Positions 33,622 to 43,095 of a stretch of 46,889 nucleotides of DNA are shown here, in pieces. Origin of the DNA: Pseudoalteromonas prydzensis. GTDB taxonomy: Bacteria > Pseudomonadota > Gammaproteobacteria > Enterobacterales > Alteromonadaceae. The position numbers and the translations under genes were made by a program. The stretch spans positions 1 to 46,889 of the forward strand of contig NZ_DRGM01000111.1 in assembly GCF_011050055.1 (NCBI RefSeq), in the 5' to 3' direction. The notes beneath the pieces were generated by a model. The model was not told where the DNA came from and did not search any database. It saw only the letters and a program-made list of their open reading frames with translations. The number at the start of each line of letters is the position of its first letter. Within the stretch, counting starts at the first letter, position 1.

Positions 33622-34800
33622 ATGACGACAAGTAATAAAAATACGCTGTTAGTCAGTGCTGGGCGTAAGAAAGCGTATACCCATGGGGTTGTTAACCCTG
33701 TAGTGCAACGAGCGTCAACGGTTGTTTTTGATTCTGTGGCCGAGCTCAAAGAAGCGGCAAAAAAACGAGGTGACAAAACGCTTTTTTATGGTCGTCGCGG
33801 TACCACGACTCATTTTGCACTGCAAGAAGCGATCACTGAACTGGAAGGTGGAGAAGGCTGCGCGCTATACCCGTGTGGAGCTGCTGCTATTAGTAGTGCG
33901 CTATTGGCTTTTGTTAAAGCGGGCGATCATATCCTAATGGTTGATAATGCTTATGAGCCAACCCGTGATTTCTGCGATAAAATTTTAGCTGGGTTTGGTG
34001 TCACCACAGCGTATTACCCGCCAACTATTGGTGCTGGTATTAAAGCGCTGATCAAAGAAAACACTAAAGTGTTATTTTTAGAGTCGCCGGGCTCCATCAC
34101 CATGGAAGTGCAAGATGTACCGGCAATGGTTGCTGTCGCAAACGAGCTAGGCGTGATGACGATGCTTGATAACACTTACGGCAATGGCTTACATTACCGT
34201 CCATTAGAGCACGGTGTCGATATCAGTATTCAAGCTGCGACTAAATACATTGTTGGTCACTCTGACGTGATGATGGGCGTTGCGGTTGCGAATAAAAAAT
34301 ATTGGCCAACGTTACGTGAGCAATCTTATTTACTTGGTCAATGTACCTCTGCTGATGATGCTTATTTAGCACTTCGAGGGTTGCGCACCATGGCAGTACG
34401 TTTAAACCAGCACGAAAAAGCTGCGCTAGCAGTGGCAAGTTGGTTAGAGCAGCATCCACTGGTTGATCATATTCGTCATCCTGCATTTGAGAGTTGCCCC
34501 GGTCATGAGTTTTTCAAACGTGATTTTGATGGCAGTAATGGCTTGTTTTCTTTTGTTATGAAACAAGGGACCCAAAGCGCGATTGATGCCTTTTTAGATA
34601 GCCTAGAGCATTTCAAAATGGGCTTCTCGTGGGGTGGCTTTGAGAGTTTAGTCACCGCTAATTTGACGATGAAAGGGCTGCGCTCAGCGACGGGTTGGCA
34701 GTTGGGCCCTGTGATCCGCTTACATATTGGTCTTGAAGATGTTGACGATTTAATTACTGATTTATCGCAAGCTTTGGATGTATATAAGCAACATTTATAA
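33622..34800 (+). CDS. metC: Cystathionine beta-lyase
   Basis: This PLP-dependent Cys/Met-metabolism enzyme of 392 residues contains the active-site Lys in QAATKYIVGHSDVM, the conserved YGRRGTTTHFALQEAI near the N-terminus, and MLDNTYGNGLHYRPLEHGVDISI. It resembles E. coli MetC (395), which forms homocysteine from cystathionine, more than the gamma-lyase/synthase branch. AAGGATTAATA precedes the ATG, and a good terminator follows at 34834. Confidence 0.9.
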   Translation: MTTSNKNTLLVSAGRKKAYTHGVVNPVVQRASTVVFDSVAELKEAAKKRGDKTLFYGRRGTTTHFALQEAITELEGGEGCALYPCGAAAISSALLAFVKAGDHILMVDNAYEPTRDFCDKILAGFGVTTAYYPPTIGAGIKALIKENTKVLFLESPGSITMEVQDVPAMVAVANELGVMTMLDNTYGNGLHYRPLEHGVDISIQAATKYIVGHSDVMMGVAVANKKYWPTLREQSYLLGQCTSADDAYLALRGLRTMAVRLNQHEKAALAVASWLEQHPLVDHIRHPAFESCPGHEFFKRDFDGSNGLFSFVMKQGTQSAIDAFLDSLEHFKMGFSWGGFESLVTANLTMKGLRSATGWQLGPVIRLHIGLEDVDDLITDLSQALDVYKQHL

Positions 34801-34833
34801 TAATGTACTTGTTACATTTTCATCTATTGTTAC

Positions 34834-34862
34834 AAAGCTCACCATTCGGTGGGCTTTTTTTT
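34834..34862 (+). terminator. Intrinsic terminator of metC
   Basis: AAAGCTCACC pairs with GGTGGGCTTT around ATTC (one mismatch), followed by T residues to 34862. Confidence 0.85.
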
Positions 34863-34923
34863 GCTAGTAATTCAACACGTTTGCCCTTAGTGTAAGCTGT
34901 ATATAGATTAATAAGGAATATCT

Positions 34924-35742
34924 GTGACGCAACTCCACCCTCAGCGATTATTAAAGATTGCCCAGTTTGAACTGGTGAGATTATTTTTAACCAAACGCGG
35001 CTTACTTGCTGTTGCCGCATTTTCAATTTGTTGGTTATTGATTTTACGCTATCCGATAGGTCAAGCTGTCAGCTTAATTAGTTCGCCTCAAATAGCCGAT
35101 TTTGCACAACAAGTGTTTGGTGCTATTGGGCTGAGTAAATTACTCGATTGGCCTGAAGCTGAATTAGCTATGTATTGGTTAATTGCATTGTATAGCTTTC
35201 CCAGTTTTTGCTTGTTTTTATGTAGCGACCAACTTGTTGGTGATAAACAGCGAGGAACCCTACGATTTTTATCTCTTAGAGCAACCCGTAATGAAATGCT
35301 ATTTGGCCGGTTTCTTGGGCAAGTATTTATTTTAGCCGCGTTGTTAATTGTGACCTTAGTGGCTGCTGTCGCGGTGATGGCATTTCGTGAGCCGGCATTA
35401 TTAATGACGGGTTTAAGTCGCAGTTTCATTTTGTTCTGTTACCTTTTAATAGCAGTTTTACCCTTTATAGCACTGATGACTTTGTTAAATACCTTTGCGC
35501 GCTCGGCACGCTTAACTGTGGTGCTGGCAATCTTGTTTTTTGCCGGTGGCAATATTGTGGTTGGCATATTAAGCTGGCAAATTCCAGCGATGGCAATGCT
35601 TGACTATATTTTCCCGGGTGTGCAGTTAGAGCAAATGGCGGGGCAAAATGCAGGATTGTTTAACAGTTTAGGTATTCCAATTATTCAAACAGCGGTTATG
35701 TTAGCCCTAGCCCAGCGTATTTTTGCAAGGAGTTCATTATGA
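34924..35742 (+). CDS. ABC-2 type transporter permease
   Basis: The 272-residue protein has six hydrophobic segments and the layout of ABC-2/NosY-like permeases. Its N-terminal RLLKIAQFELVRLFLTKRG is followed by a first helix and, near residue 100, the coupling-helix-like stretch DQLVGDKQRGTLRFLSLRATRNEMLFGRFLGQ. The start is GTG 34924 with AAGGA 7 bases upstream. The stop overlaps the ATG of the ATPase gene (ATGA), so the two form one exporter. The substrate is unknown. Confidence 0.85.
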   Translation: MTQLHPQRLLKIAQFELVRLFLTKRGLLAVAAFSICWLLILRYPIGQAVSLISSPQIADFAQQVFGAIGLSKLLDWPEAELAMYWLIALYSFPSFCLFLCSDQLVGDKQRGTLRFLSLRATRNEMLFGRFLGQVFILAALLIVTLVAAVAVMAFREPALLMTGLSRSFILFCYLLIAVLPFIALMTLLNTFARSARLTVVLAILFFAGGNIVVGILSWQIPAMAMLDYIFPGVQLEQMAGQNAGLFNSLGIPIIQTAVMLALAQRIFARSSL

Positions 35743-36653
35743 GCACATTAATACAGGCAACAGCTTTAACCAAGCAGTACGGCAGCAAATTAGCACTTGA
35801 TAACGTGAGTTTTGAAATTCAAAAAGGCGCGCCGGTCGCTTTAGTCGGGCCTAATGGGGCAGGTAAAACCACATTGTTTAGTGTGTTATGTGGCTATATA
35901 TTGCCGACTAAAGGCACGCTCAGTATTTTGGGTCATAACCCTGGCAGCAGTGAATTATTTGGTAAGCTCAGTGCGTTACCGCAAGATGCACAACTTGATC
36001 CCCGTTTTAGTATTTCCCACCAATTGGCGTTTTATGGCCAGTTGCAAGGGCTGTCAAATAAGCAAAGCCAAGCAGAAGCGATCCGCGTACTGGAGTTGGT
36101 AGGACTAGCTGACGTTGCTAAACAGCGTTCTGATGACTTATCACACGGTATGCGCAAGCGGGTTACAATCGGGCAGGCACTGATCGGTAAACCGCAAATT
36201 GTTATGCTCGATGAAGCCACCGCAGGACTTGATCCAATTCATGCCCGTGAAATCCGTCAATTAGTCGCTGAATTAAGCTCAGAGGCTACCTTTATTTTAA
36301 GCTCACACGATTTGACTGAGCTAGAGCGCTTATGCTCACATGTACTGCACCTTGATAAAGGCAAGCTCACAGAGCATCCAACGCAAAGTAATAATAGTGA
36401 ACAGCAATTTGGCTTTATTACCTTGTTATTAAATGAGCAATATGCTGATGTTGAGGCTAAAATTCAAGCATTAGCAGAGGTGTCTAAGGTATATATGAGC
36501 CAAGCTAAAGAATATGTTATTGAATATCAAAAAGCAGCCACGCCATTTGATATCACGTTATTACAATATTGTTATCAGCAAGGTTGGCGTTATCGCCAAT
36601 TAGTAAATGGGCACACGTTAGAAAATCAAATATTTAAACAGGAGCAAATATAA
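35739..36653 (+). CDS. ABC transporter ATP-binding protein
   Basis: The 304-residue ATPase has Walker A VGPNGAGKTTLF, a Q-loop near SALPQDAQ, signature LSHGMRKRV, Walker B IVMLDEATAGLD and H-loop LSSHD. About 80 residues follow the ATPase core, typical of DrrA/NosF-like export ATPases. The gene is coupled on both sides: ATGA with the permease and TAATG with the PH-domain gene. The variant SHGMRK signature recalls NosF/CcmA-type subunits. Confidence 0.9.
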   Translation: MSTLIQATALTKQYGSKLALDNVSFEIQKGAPVALVGPNGAGKTTLFSVLCGYILPTKGTLSILGHNPGSSELFGKLSALPQDAQLDPRFSISHQLAFYGQLQGLSNKQSQAEAIRVLELVGLADVAKQRSDDLSHGMRKRVTIGQALIGKPQIVMLDEATAGLDPIHAREIRQLVAELSSEATFILSSHDLTELERLCSHVLHLDKGKLTEHPTQSNNSEQQFGFITLLLNEQYADVEAKIQALAEVSKVYMSQAKEYVIEYQKAATPFDITLLQYCYQQGWRYRQLVNGHTLENQIFKQEQI

Positions 36654-37027
36654 TGGGTTTATTAAGTGGTTTAATGGGTAATGCCAGTGAAGTTGATGAC
36701 GATGATTTAGAAAAAGTATTGGCAAATACACTGATTGAAGGTGAACAAGTCGAAAAAGCCTATAAAGTTGTTCGCGACATGTTTATCTTCACTAATAAGC
36801 GTTTAATTTTACTCGACAAGCAGGGCGTGACTGGCTCAAAAATGGAAATGATCAGCATTGCCTATTCAAAAATTACCAAGTTTAGTAAAGAAAGTGCTGG
36901 GCATTTTGATTTAGATGCAGAATTAAAGATTTGGGTTGGCTCTGATCCAACTCCTATTAGCAAAGATTTTAAATCAGGGGATAACATCAATGATGTTTAT
37001 CGCATCATCAGTCAGTATGCCCTGTAA
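36653..37027 (+). CDS. Bacterial PH-domain protein of the ABC operon
   Basis: The 124-residue protein has the bacterial PH-like pattern: helix MGLLSGLMGNASEVDDDDLEKVL, then LIEGEQVEKAYKVVRDMFIFTNKRLILLDKQG, with the FTNKRLI signature and beta strands to residue ~110. No signal or membrane segment is visible beyond the short N-terminal helix. Bacterial PH domains of this type are often membrane-associated; the role is unknown. It starts within the stop of the ABC ATPase gene (one-base overlap), so it is the third gene of a permease-ATPase-PH operon. Confidence 0.85.
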   Translation: MGLLSGLMGNASEVDDDDLEKVLANTLIEGEQVEKAYKVVRDMFIFTNKRLILLDKQGVTGSKMEMISIAYSKITKFSKESAGHFDLDAELKIWVGSDPTPISKDFKSGDNINDVYRIISQYAL

Positions 37028-37044
37028 AGAGAAGAAAAAAGAGA

Positions 37045-37080
37045 AATGTAGTGGTTGTTTCAATAATCGCTACATTATTT
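37045..37080 (+). terminator. Possible terminator of the ABC-PH operon
   Basis: AATGTAG pairs with CTACATT around an 18-base loop, followed by the T-rich ATTTTT. Confidence 0.4.
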
Positions 37081-37239
37081 TTACAATAGCTTACATAATT
37101 TTACATTTTCCTAATTAATACAATGAGTTAGTTAAGTTCCCGTTCAGTTTACTCGCGTTAGCATGTGCCCCGTCTTAACCAACCGGTTAAACGTTAAACC
37201 TTGTAGCAATAAAACAATGTAAAATAGGGAAATCTTTTT

Positions 37240-38034
37240 ATGAAAAAATTAGCAGTTATTATTTCGAGTATTCTTCTTTCTAGTGCCGCGACTGCTGCGG
37301 ATAACTATCAGTCAATCAGCCATTTAGGATATAAGGACACCGATGGCAACGACACAGTAAGCGTTGATTCAACGTATTACTTCTCGCCAAAAGCGACTTT
37401 AGGTCCTTACGATCAATTTGAGTACATCAATAAACAAACTAATGTTTATGGTTCATACCTTGATAATGACTCTAGTGATGTAGCAACTATTGGTGGTGAG
37501 TATTTCTTACAAGATTTTGTACTTGGTGCTGAGTACAGTAATAAAGACATTGACGCTGGTTCAAGCACTGACGTGATTAAGCTTTCTGCAGGTTACTTCT
37601 TTAATCCTAACCTTCTTTTAAAAGCAACATTTGAAGATGTTGAAGATGGCGAAAATCGTGTTTTATTTGCTTTAGCATACAACCACCAGTTAAACAGCAC
37701 TGATTACATCGGTTTCACTGTAACATCTGATGACGAGTTTGATTACCGTGCCGTGAACGCTAAATACTTCATGGACCTTAAGCAAGGTAACTACCTAACT
37801 GTTGAAGGTACTGTTTCAGATACCGATAATGGTAGCAGCTCATGGGAACTTGGTTCAAACTACTACTTCACAAAAGCAACATCAGCGTTTGTTACATTTA
37901 ACAAAAACGATGATTACACTTTTGGTGCGCAACACTTCTTCAACAAAAATGTTGGCTTAAAAGCAGGTTACGGTAATAACTGGGATGATTCTGGTTATGA
38001 TGCTTACTTTGCAAATGTAAGCTTACAGTTCTAA
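37240..38034 (+). CDS. Small outer-membrane porin-like protein
   Basis: The 264-residue protein starts with a clean signal peptide (MKKLAVIISSILLSSAATAA-DN). The rest consists of alternating amphipathic strands with many Asp, Asn and Tyr residues and ends in ANVSLQF, the C-terminal Phe signal for BAM insertion. It resembles the 'putative porin' family of marine gammaproteobacteria, with perhaps 12-14 strands. The substrate is unknown. GGGAAATC lies before the ATG. It is followed by a strong palindromic terminator. Codon use is that of a highly expressed gene (regular preference for AAC, TAC and GGT). Confidence 0.8.
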   Translation: MKKLAVIISSILLSSAATAADNYQSISHLGYKDTDGNDTVSVDSTYYFSPKATLGPYDQFEYINKQTNVYGSYLDNDSSDVATIGGEYFLQDFVLGAEYSNKDIDAGSSTDVIKLSAGYFFNPNLLLKATFEDVEDGENRVLFALAYNHQLNSTDYIGFTVTSDDEFDYRAVNAKYFMDLKQGNYLTVEGTVSDTDNGSSSWELGSNYYFTKATSAFVTFNKNDDYTFGAQHFFNKNVGLKAGYGNNWDDSGYDAYFANVSLQF

Positions 38035-38065
38035 TCACACTGTAATATTAGTACTGCAATACTAA

Positions 38066-38093
38066 AAAAGCCCGCTTAATTAAGCGGGCTTTT
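38066..38093. terminator. Bidirectional terminator between porin and M2 peptidase
   Basis: AAAAGCCCGCTTAA and its exact inverse form a fully palindromic 28-base element between the two convergent genes. Confidence 0.92.
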
Positions 38094-38120
38094 GCATTTT
38101 TGCTATTTAACTAGGTTTAT

Positions 38121-39965
38121 TTACCAACCACATTGACGGCCTTTGTTTTGCTCATCAAGGTACTTTTGCAGTGGTGCAAAGTAATCAAGGAGGGCAGTGG
38201 CATCCATTTCAGGTTTACCTGTTACGGTGGCTAATGCTTCTTGCCAAGGGCGGCTTGAGCCCATTTCTAACATCGCATTAAGCTTTTCGCCAGCTGCTTT
38301 AGAGTTATAAACAGAACAACGATGAATGGCTTCTTTATTACCTGCTATTTCACATAAACTACGGTGGAAATCGAACTGTAAAATATGTGCTAAGAAATAA
38401 CGCGTATACGGTGTATTGCCTGGTACATGGTATTTAGCACCTGGATCAAAATCAGTTTCGCTACGCGCAATCGGAGCTTGTACACCTTGGTATTTTTCAC
38501 GTAATTCCCACCACGCTTTATTGTAGTTTTCAGGCGTCACTGCACCAGAGAATACTTGCCAGCGCCATTGGTCAACAAGTAAACCAAATGGAATAAAGGC
38601 AACTTTATCAAGCGCCATTTTCATTAATAAGCCAATGTCTTTTGATTCATCAGGGACTTGCTCTAATAAACCAATCTCTTTTAAGTAACCGGGCGTTACA
38701 GAAAGGGCAATCGTGTCGCCAATCGCTTCGTGGAAACCATCATTGGCACTTTCTTGATAATAAAGCGGCTGGGTATTGTAAGCGCGTTGATAGAAGTTGT
38801 GACCTAACTCATGGTGAATAACCGAAAATTCTTCGCCAGTGCGTTGAATACACATTTTAATGCGTAGGTCGTCCTTACTATCTATATTCCACGCTGAGGC
38901 ATGACACTGTACATCACGGTCGGCAGGTTTTGTAAATAACGAGCGTTCATAAAAGCTCTCAGGTAAAGGCGCAAATCCCATAGAAGTGAAGAATTTCTCA
39001 GCTCCTTGCACCATTTTTAATTCATTGTAGTTATGCTCGGCTAATAATGCAGTTACATCATAACCTGGATCGGCATTTTCAGGTGCGACGACATCGTAAA
39101 TGTTACCCCATGTTTGTGCCCACATATTGCCTAACAAATGTGCTGGGATAGGTTGATCTTGGGGTACTTTATCTTCACCGTATTTTTCACCTAACTTGGC
39201 GCGAACATGACAATGCAGTGAGTCATAGAGTGGTTTTACTTGGCCCCAGATACGATCAAGCTCTGTTGCAAAGTCATCAGCGGGCATGTCGTATTTACTG
39301 CGCCACATTGCACCAGTGTCGGCATAACCAAGCTCTTTCGCACCTTCATTGGTTAGTGCAACTTGCTGCTCATACAGTGGCCGCATTGGTTTTGATACCA
39401 AGCGCCAGCCCTGCCATAAATCAAGCAGTTCATTGTAATCACGGCTGGTGGCCATTGTTGCAGTCATATCGCCTAGGCTTAAACAGCTGCCATCGTCTTT
39501 ACAGTATTTCCCTTTGCCGTACATGCCACCAAGTTCAGCCACCAGCTGTGATAATTTAGCTGTTTTTTCTGCATCTTGTGGGGCAGGTAAGGTGAGTGCT
39601 AATTTTAATTTATCGAGCTTGCGACGTGCGTCGTAATCAAGTTCAAGTGAGTCAAATTGTGCAGCTTCGTTCGCAAGACGAACCACCGCGGCAGTCATTT
39701 TACGGTTTACTTCTGCAGAAAGCGCAGATGTATCGTGCGTTATAAAATTTGCGTAGATCCATTCAGCACGGCTGGATTCTAAGTATAACGCGCTGAGCTC
39801 TTGCTCGGTTGCATCTAAAAATGCTTGCGCATCTTTTGCGGTTGCAGGTGCCGGGCTGGCAGTTTGCGCAGTGGTGTTACTCGCTTCTTGGTTACAGCCG
39901 CTTAATGCTAATGTGCTGGCAACCAGTATGGCGCTCAAACTAAGCTTAAAATGTGGAGTAGTCAT
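38121..39965 (-). CDS. M2 family peptidyl-dipeptidase (ACE-like) lipoprotein
   Basis: The 614-residue protein has a lipoprotein signal ending LALSGC (Cys near 24). It contains the gluzincin motif VIHHELGHNFYQRAYN, with zinc ligands His and His, and the downstream GFHEAIGD supplying the Glu ligand, in the arrangement of angiotensin-converting-enzyme homologues (M2). It removes C-terminal dipeptides from oligopeptides in the periplasm. The length fits single-domain bacterial ACEs. AAGGG precedes the ATG. The gene is monocistronic, divergent from the second fadE and convergent with the porin. Confidence 0.95.
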   Translation of the reverse strand: MTTPHFKLSLSAILVASTLALSGCNQEASNTTAQTASPAPATAKDAQAFLDATEQELSALYLESSRAEWIYANFITHDTSALSAEVNRKMTAAVVRLANEAAQFDSLELDYDARRKLDKLKLALTLPAPQDAEKTAKLSQLVAELGGMYGKGKYCKDDGSCLSLGDMTATMATSRDYNELLDLWQGWRLVSKPMRPLYEQQVALTNEGAKELGYADTGAMWRSKYDMPADDFATELDRIWGQVKPLYDSLHCHVRAKLGEKYGEDKVPQDQPIPAHLLGNMWAQTWGNIYDVVAPENADPGYDVTALLAEHNYNELKMVQGAEKFFTSMGFAPLPESFYERSLFTKPADRDVQCHASAWNIDSKDDLRIKMCIQRTGEEFSVIHHELGHNFYQRAYNTQPLYYQESANDGFHEAIGDTIALSVTPGYLKEIGLLEQVPDESKDIGLLMKMALDKVAFIPFGLLVDQWRWQVFSGAVTPENYNKAWWELREKYQGVQAPIARSETDFDPGAKYHVPGNTPYTRYFLAHILQFDFHRSLCEIAGNKEAIHRCSVYNSKAAGEKLNAMLEMGSSRPWQEALATVTGKPEMDATALLDYFAPLQKYLDEQNKGRQCGW

Positions 39966-40146
39966 GTTGACCCTTATATTTGTTATTTATCGCAGAGGAT
40001 AATAGCAGTGTCTCTTTGTTAGGCAAAGTTTATCAGTAACCAAGCGCCAACCAATGAGCAAGGCGAGTTTACAGTGACATTGTATTTATTAAAGGATCGG
40101 TCATAATTAAGCCAATGCATTTCATTAATTAATAAGGATAGTTTTC

Positions 40147-42423
40147 ATGTCAGTATTTATCTTGTTACTGGTGGTAGTAATCGTTATTTTTGCGGTCAAA
40201 GATATCCGCTTAAACTTAGTTAGTCGCCCGACATTTAAAATGTTTAAAAAAGTACTTCCGCCACTTTCACAAACCGAGCGAGAAGCGATGGAGGCGGGTG
40301 ACGTATGGTGGGATGGCGAACTGTTTAGTGGTAATCCTGATTGGCAGGTATTACACAGCTATCCAAAACCTGAACTTAGTGAGAAGGAACGGGCATTTTT
40401 AGACAATGAAGTCGAAACATTACTGGCAATGCTTGATGATTATCAAATAGTACAAAAAGATAAAGACTTACCAAAAGAAGTATGGGATTACCTGAAAACG
40501 CAGGGTTTCTTTGCGATGATCATTCCTGAAAAATTTGGTGGTCGGCAGTTCTCAGCAATCGCAAATTCAACCATAGTTGCTAAAATTGCCACTAAAAGCT
40601 TAACCGCGGCAGTGACAGTGATGGTGCCTAACAGTTTAGGCCCTGGTGAATTGTTATTACATTATGGTACTAAACAACAGCAGGAGCGTTGGTTACCCAG
40701 TTTAGCTAATGGTAAAGATGTGCCCTGTTTTGCACTTACGGGCCCAGAAGCAGGCTCAGATGCGGGCAGTATTCCTGATTCAGGGGTCGTATGTAAAGGT
40801 GAGTTTGAAGGTAAAGAAGTGCTGGGCTTACGTTTAAATTGGTCAAAGCGCTATATTACACTCGCACCTGTAGCGACTGTACTGGGGCTTGCTTTTAAAA
40901 TGTATGATCCTGAAGGATTACTTGGTAAACAACAAGAGCTTGGTATTACCTGTGCACTGATCCCCACAGATCATCCGGGTGTTGAAACCGGGGAGCGTCA
41001 TTTCCCTCTTAATATGGCGTTTATGAATGGCACAACGTACGGAAAAGATGTGTTTATTCCGCTTGATTGGATCATTGGCGGTCAACAAGGCGCAGGGCGA
41101 GGCTGGCGTATGCTAGTCGAGTGTTTAAGCGCCGGGCGTGGTATTTCATTACCAGCGCTTAGCAGTGCAACTGGGCACTTATGTGCTCGAATGACGTCAG
41201 CGTATGCCACAGTGCGTCAACAGTTCGGTGTATCTATCGGCCAGTTTGAAGGCGTGCAGGAAGCACTAGCTCGCATTGGCGGTTTAACCTATAGCTTAGA
41301 GTCGTGTCGGCTAATGACCGCAGGCGCCATTGATTTAAAATTAAGCCCGTCAGTAGTAACAGCCATTGCTAAATACCATATGACAGAAATGGGTCGTACG
41401 GTGATGAATGATGCGATGGATATTCACTCAGGCAAAGGGATACAAGTAGGTCCGAACAACTATTTAGCCCACGGTTACATGGGGATCCCGGTATCAATTA
41501 CCGTTGAAGGGGCAAATATTTTAACCCGTAACTTGATGATTTTTGGTCAAGGTGCAACCCGTTGTCATCCATTTGTGCTCAAAGAAATGGCAGCTGCGGC
41601 GATGGAGGATGATGATTTAGCGCTAAAAGAATTCGATTCATTATTACTACAGCATATTATCTTTGCTGCGACCAATGCAGGTATGGCATTTGTGCATGGT
41701 TTAACGCGCAGCTACTTTGCTAAATCGCCGGTGTGTGGTGCAACTGCAACGTATTATAAGCAGCTAGGGCGAATGAGCCGCGGGCTTGCTTTTAGTACTG
41801 ATGTAGCCATGTTAGTCCTCGGTGGTGAGCTTAAACGCAAAGAAATGATTTCAGCGCGTTTAGGCGATGTGTTAAGTCATTTGTATTTGGCATCATGTGT
41901 ATTAAAACGCTTTGAAGATGAAGGGCGTCAACAGGCTGATTTACCCTTTGTTAAATATGCGGTGGAATTATCATTGTTTGAAATTGGCCAAGCATTTGAT
42001 GGTTTTTTCAAAAACTTTTCAAATCCCGTTGTTAATTTTATACTTAAACGTATCGTATTTCCGTTTGGTAACCATTACCAGCGGCCAAGTGATGAGGTTG
42101 CACAAGCAATCTGTGAGCATATGACTCAACCAGGGGTATTTAGAAACCGCTTAACCCACTTATGCTATGTAGATGATAATGCTGGAACTGGGGTGATGGA
42201 AAATGCCTTTATAGCTATGCATGATACTAGTGCGGCATTTAAACGATTAAAAAAATGGCAACGTGAGGGCACGCTTAATCGTAACCATGATATTGAGACT
42301 GCGATTAACAGTGCGCGTGAGAAACAGTTGATCACCGATGAGCAAGCAGAAAAACTACACGGGGCAAATAATTTACGCAAACAGGCCATAGCGGTAGATA
42401 ATTATCAAGCGGGTGAATTGTAA
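40147..42423 (+). CDS. fadE: Acyl-CoA dehydrogenase FadE (second paralogue)
   Basis: This 758-residue protein is clearly homologous to the 818-residue FadE at 3054-5510. Shared blocks include LPPLSQTEREAMEAGDVWWDGELF versus the related block there, [52 protein letters not shown], and [11 protein letters not shown]. It has only one N-terminal hydrophobic segment (residues 3-17) and a shorter C-terminus. It oxidises acyl-CoA in beta-oxidation. AAGGATAG precedes the ATG. I find no FadR-like palindrome upstream, unlike the first copy. A strong terminator follows. Confidence 0.93.
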   Translation: MSVFILLLVVVIVIFAVKDIRLNLVSRPTFKMFKKVLPPLSQTEREAMEAGDVWWDGELFSGNPDWQVLHSYPKPELSEKERAFLDNEVETLLAMLDDYQIVQKDKDLPKEVWDYLKTQGFFAMIIPEKFGGRQFSAIANSTIVAKIATKSLTAAVTVMVPNSLGPGELLLHYGTKQQQERWLPSLANGKDVPCFALTGPEAGSDAGSIPDSGVVCKGEFEGKEVLGLRLNWSKRYITLAPVATVLGLAFKMYDPEGLLGKQQELGITCALIPTDHPGVETGERHFPLNMAFMNGTTYGKDVFIPLDWIIGGQQGAGRGWRMLVECLSAGRGISLPALSSATGHLCARMTSAYATVRQQFGVSIGQFEGVQEALARIGGLTYSLESCRLMTAGAIDLKLSPSVVTAIAKYHMTEMGRTVMNDAMDIHSGKGIQVGPNNYLAHGYMGIPVSITVEGANILTRNLMIFGQGATRCHPFVLKEMAAAAMEDDDLALKEFDSLLLQHIIFAATNAGMAFVHGLTRSYFAKSPVCGATATYYKQLGRMSRGLAFSTDVAMLVLGGELKRKEMISARLGDVLSHLYLASCVLKRFEDEGRQQADLPFVKYAVELSLFEIGQAFDGFFKNFSNPVVNFILKRIVFPFGNHYQRPSDEVAQAICEHMTQPGVFRNRLTHLCYVDDNAGTGVMENAFIAMHDTSAAFKRLKKWQREGTLNRNHDIETAINSAREKQLITDEQAEKLHGANNLRKQAIAVDNYQAGEL

Positions 42424-42457
42424 TTTTAGCATCATTTATGATGATTAACTGAATAAT

Positions 42458-42485
42458 AAAAAGCCTTGCTGATGCAAGGCTTTTT
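42458..42485. terminator. Intrinsic terminator of the second fadE
   Basis: AAAAAGCCTTGC pairs with GCAAGGCTTTTT around TGAT. It can also serve the converging lipoprotein gene. Confidence 0.92.
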
Positions 42486-42513
42486 GCTAGTTTAACTCGC
42501 AAATAATGTGTTT

Positions 42514-42954
42514 TTAGCGGGCAAATGGATCGGCATTAATTTTATCAACATACCAGTTGCCTTTTTTACGGACCATTTTTACGCTGCGCATATCATCGAC
42601 TTTATTACCATTAAATTGGCCAGTAAAAATAAGGTTGATATTTGCTGTATCACCGTACTGCTCTCTTAAGCTCATATTAGTCATATCAACTTCAATAACC
42701 ACGTTATCGTATTGCATGTTGACTAAATTACGAGCAAATTGTTTAGATGTGCCATATGACATCATGATCCGCGCCATTCTTGGCGTTGCCATGGTACTGG
42801 CTTTGGTAAGATCTTGTTCGTTATACAGGGTATCAAAAAATAGTGTGGCACTATTTCCTGGCGTATTTTTTTCACCTTTAGGTGAATCATCATTGCCACA
42901 GCCGCTTAGTAGCAATAAAAATGTAGCAGTAAAAAGAGTTATAAATAATTTCAT
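42514..42954 (-). CDS. Small lipoprotein, DUF4878-like
   Basis: The 146-residue protein has a lipoprotein signal with LLSGC (Cys19). The mature part (SATLFFDTLYNEQDLTKASTMATPRMARIM, then MVRKKGNWYVDKIN) has the NTF2-like pattern of DUF4878 and similar small lipoproteins. The function is unknown. It lies between two terminators (42458 and 43053), so it is transcribed on its own, downstream of but apart from cysK. Confidence 0.75.
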   Translation of the reverse strand: MKLFITLFTATFLLLLSGCGNDDSPKGEKNTPGNSATLFFDTLYNEQDLTKASTMATPRMARIMMSYGTSKQFARNLVNMQYDNVVIEVDMTNMSLREQYGDTANINLIFTGQFNGNKVDDMRSVKMVRKKGNWYVDKINADPFAR

Positions 42955-43052
42955 TAGATAAATAGACTTATTAGTGATGATTTAGTGTGTGACGAAATGC
43001 GGCAGATGTAAAGTTTACGATAAGAATTAGTGAGGTTAGTACAATAAATAAT

Positions 43053-43081
43053 AAAAAAGGATGCATTTAGCATCCTTTTTT
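43053..43081. terminator. Intrinsic terminator of cysK
   Basis: AAAAAAGGATGC pairs with GCATCCTTTTTT around a 5-base loop, 15 bases past the cysK stop on the - strand. Confidence 0.92.
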
Positions 43082-43095
43082 CAAGGTCAATACAG

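Noticed and set aside
40080..40146. A FadR-like operator before the second fadE
   Set aside because: GGATCGGTC is present but has no palindromic partner GACC in register, so it is not counted.
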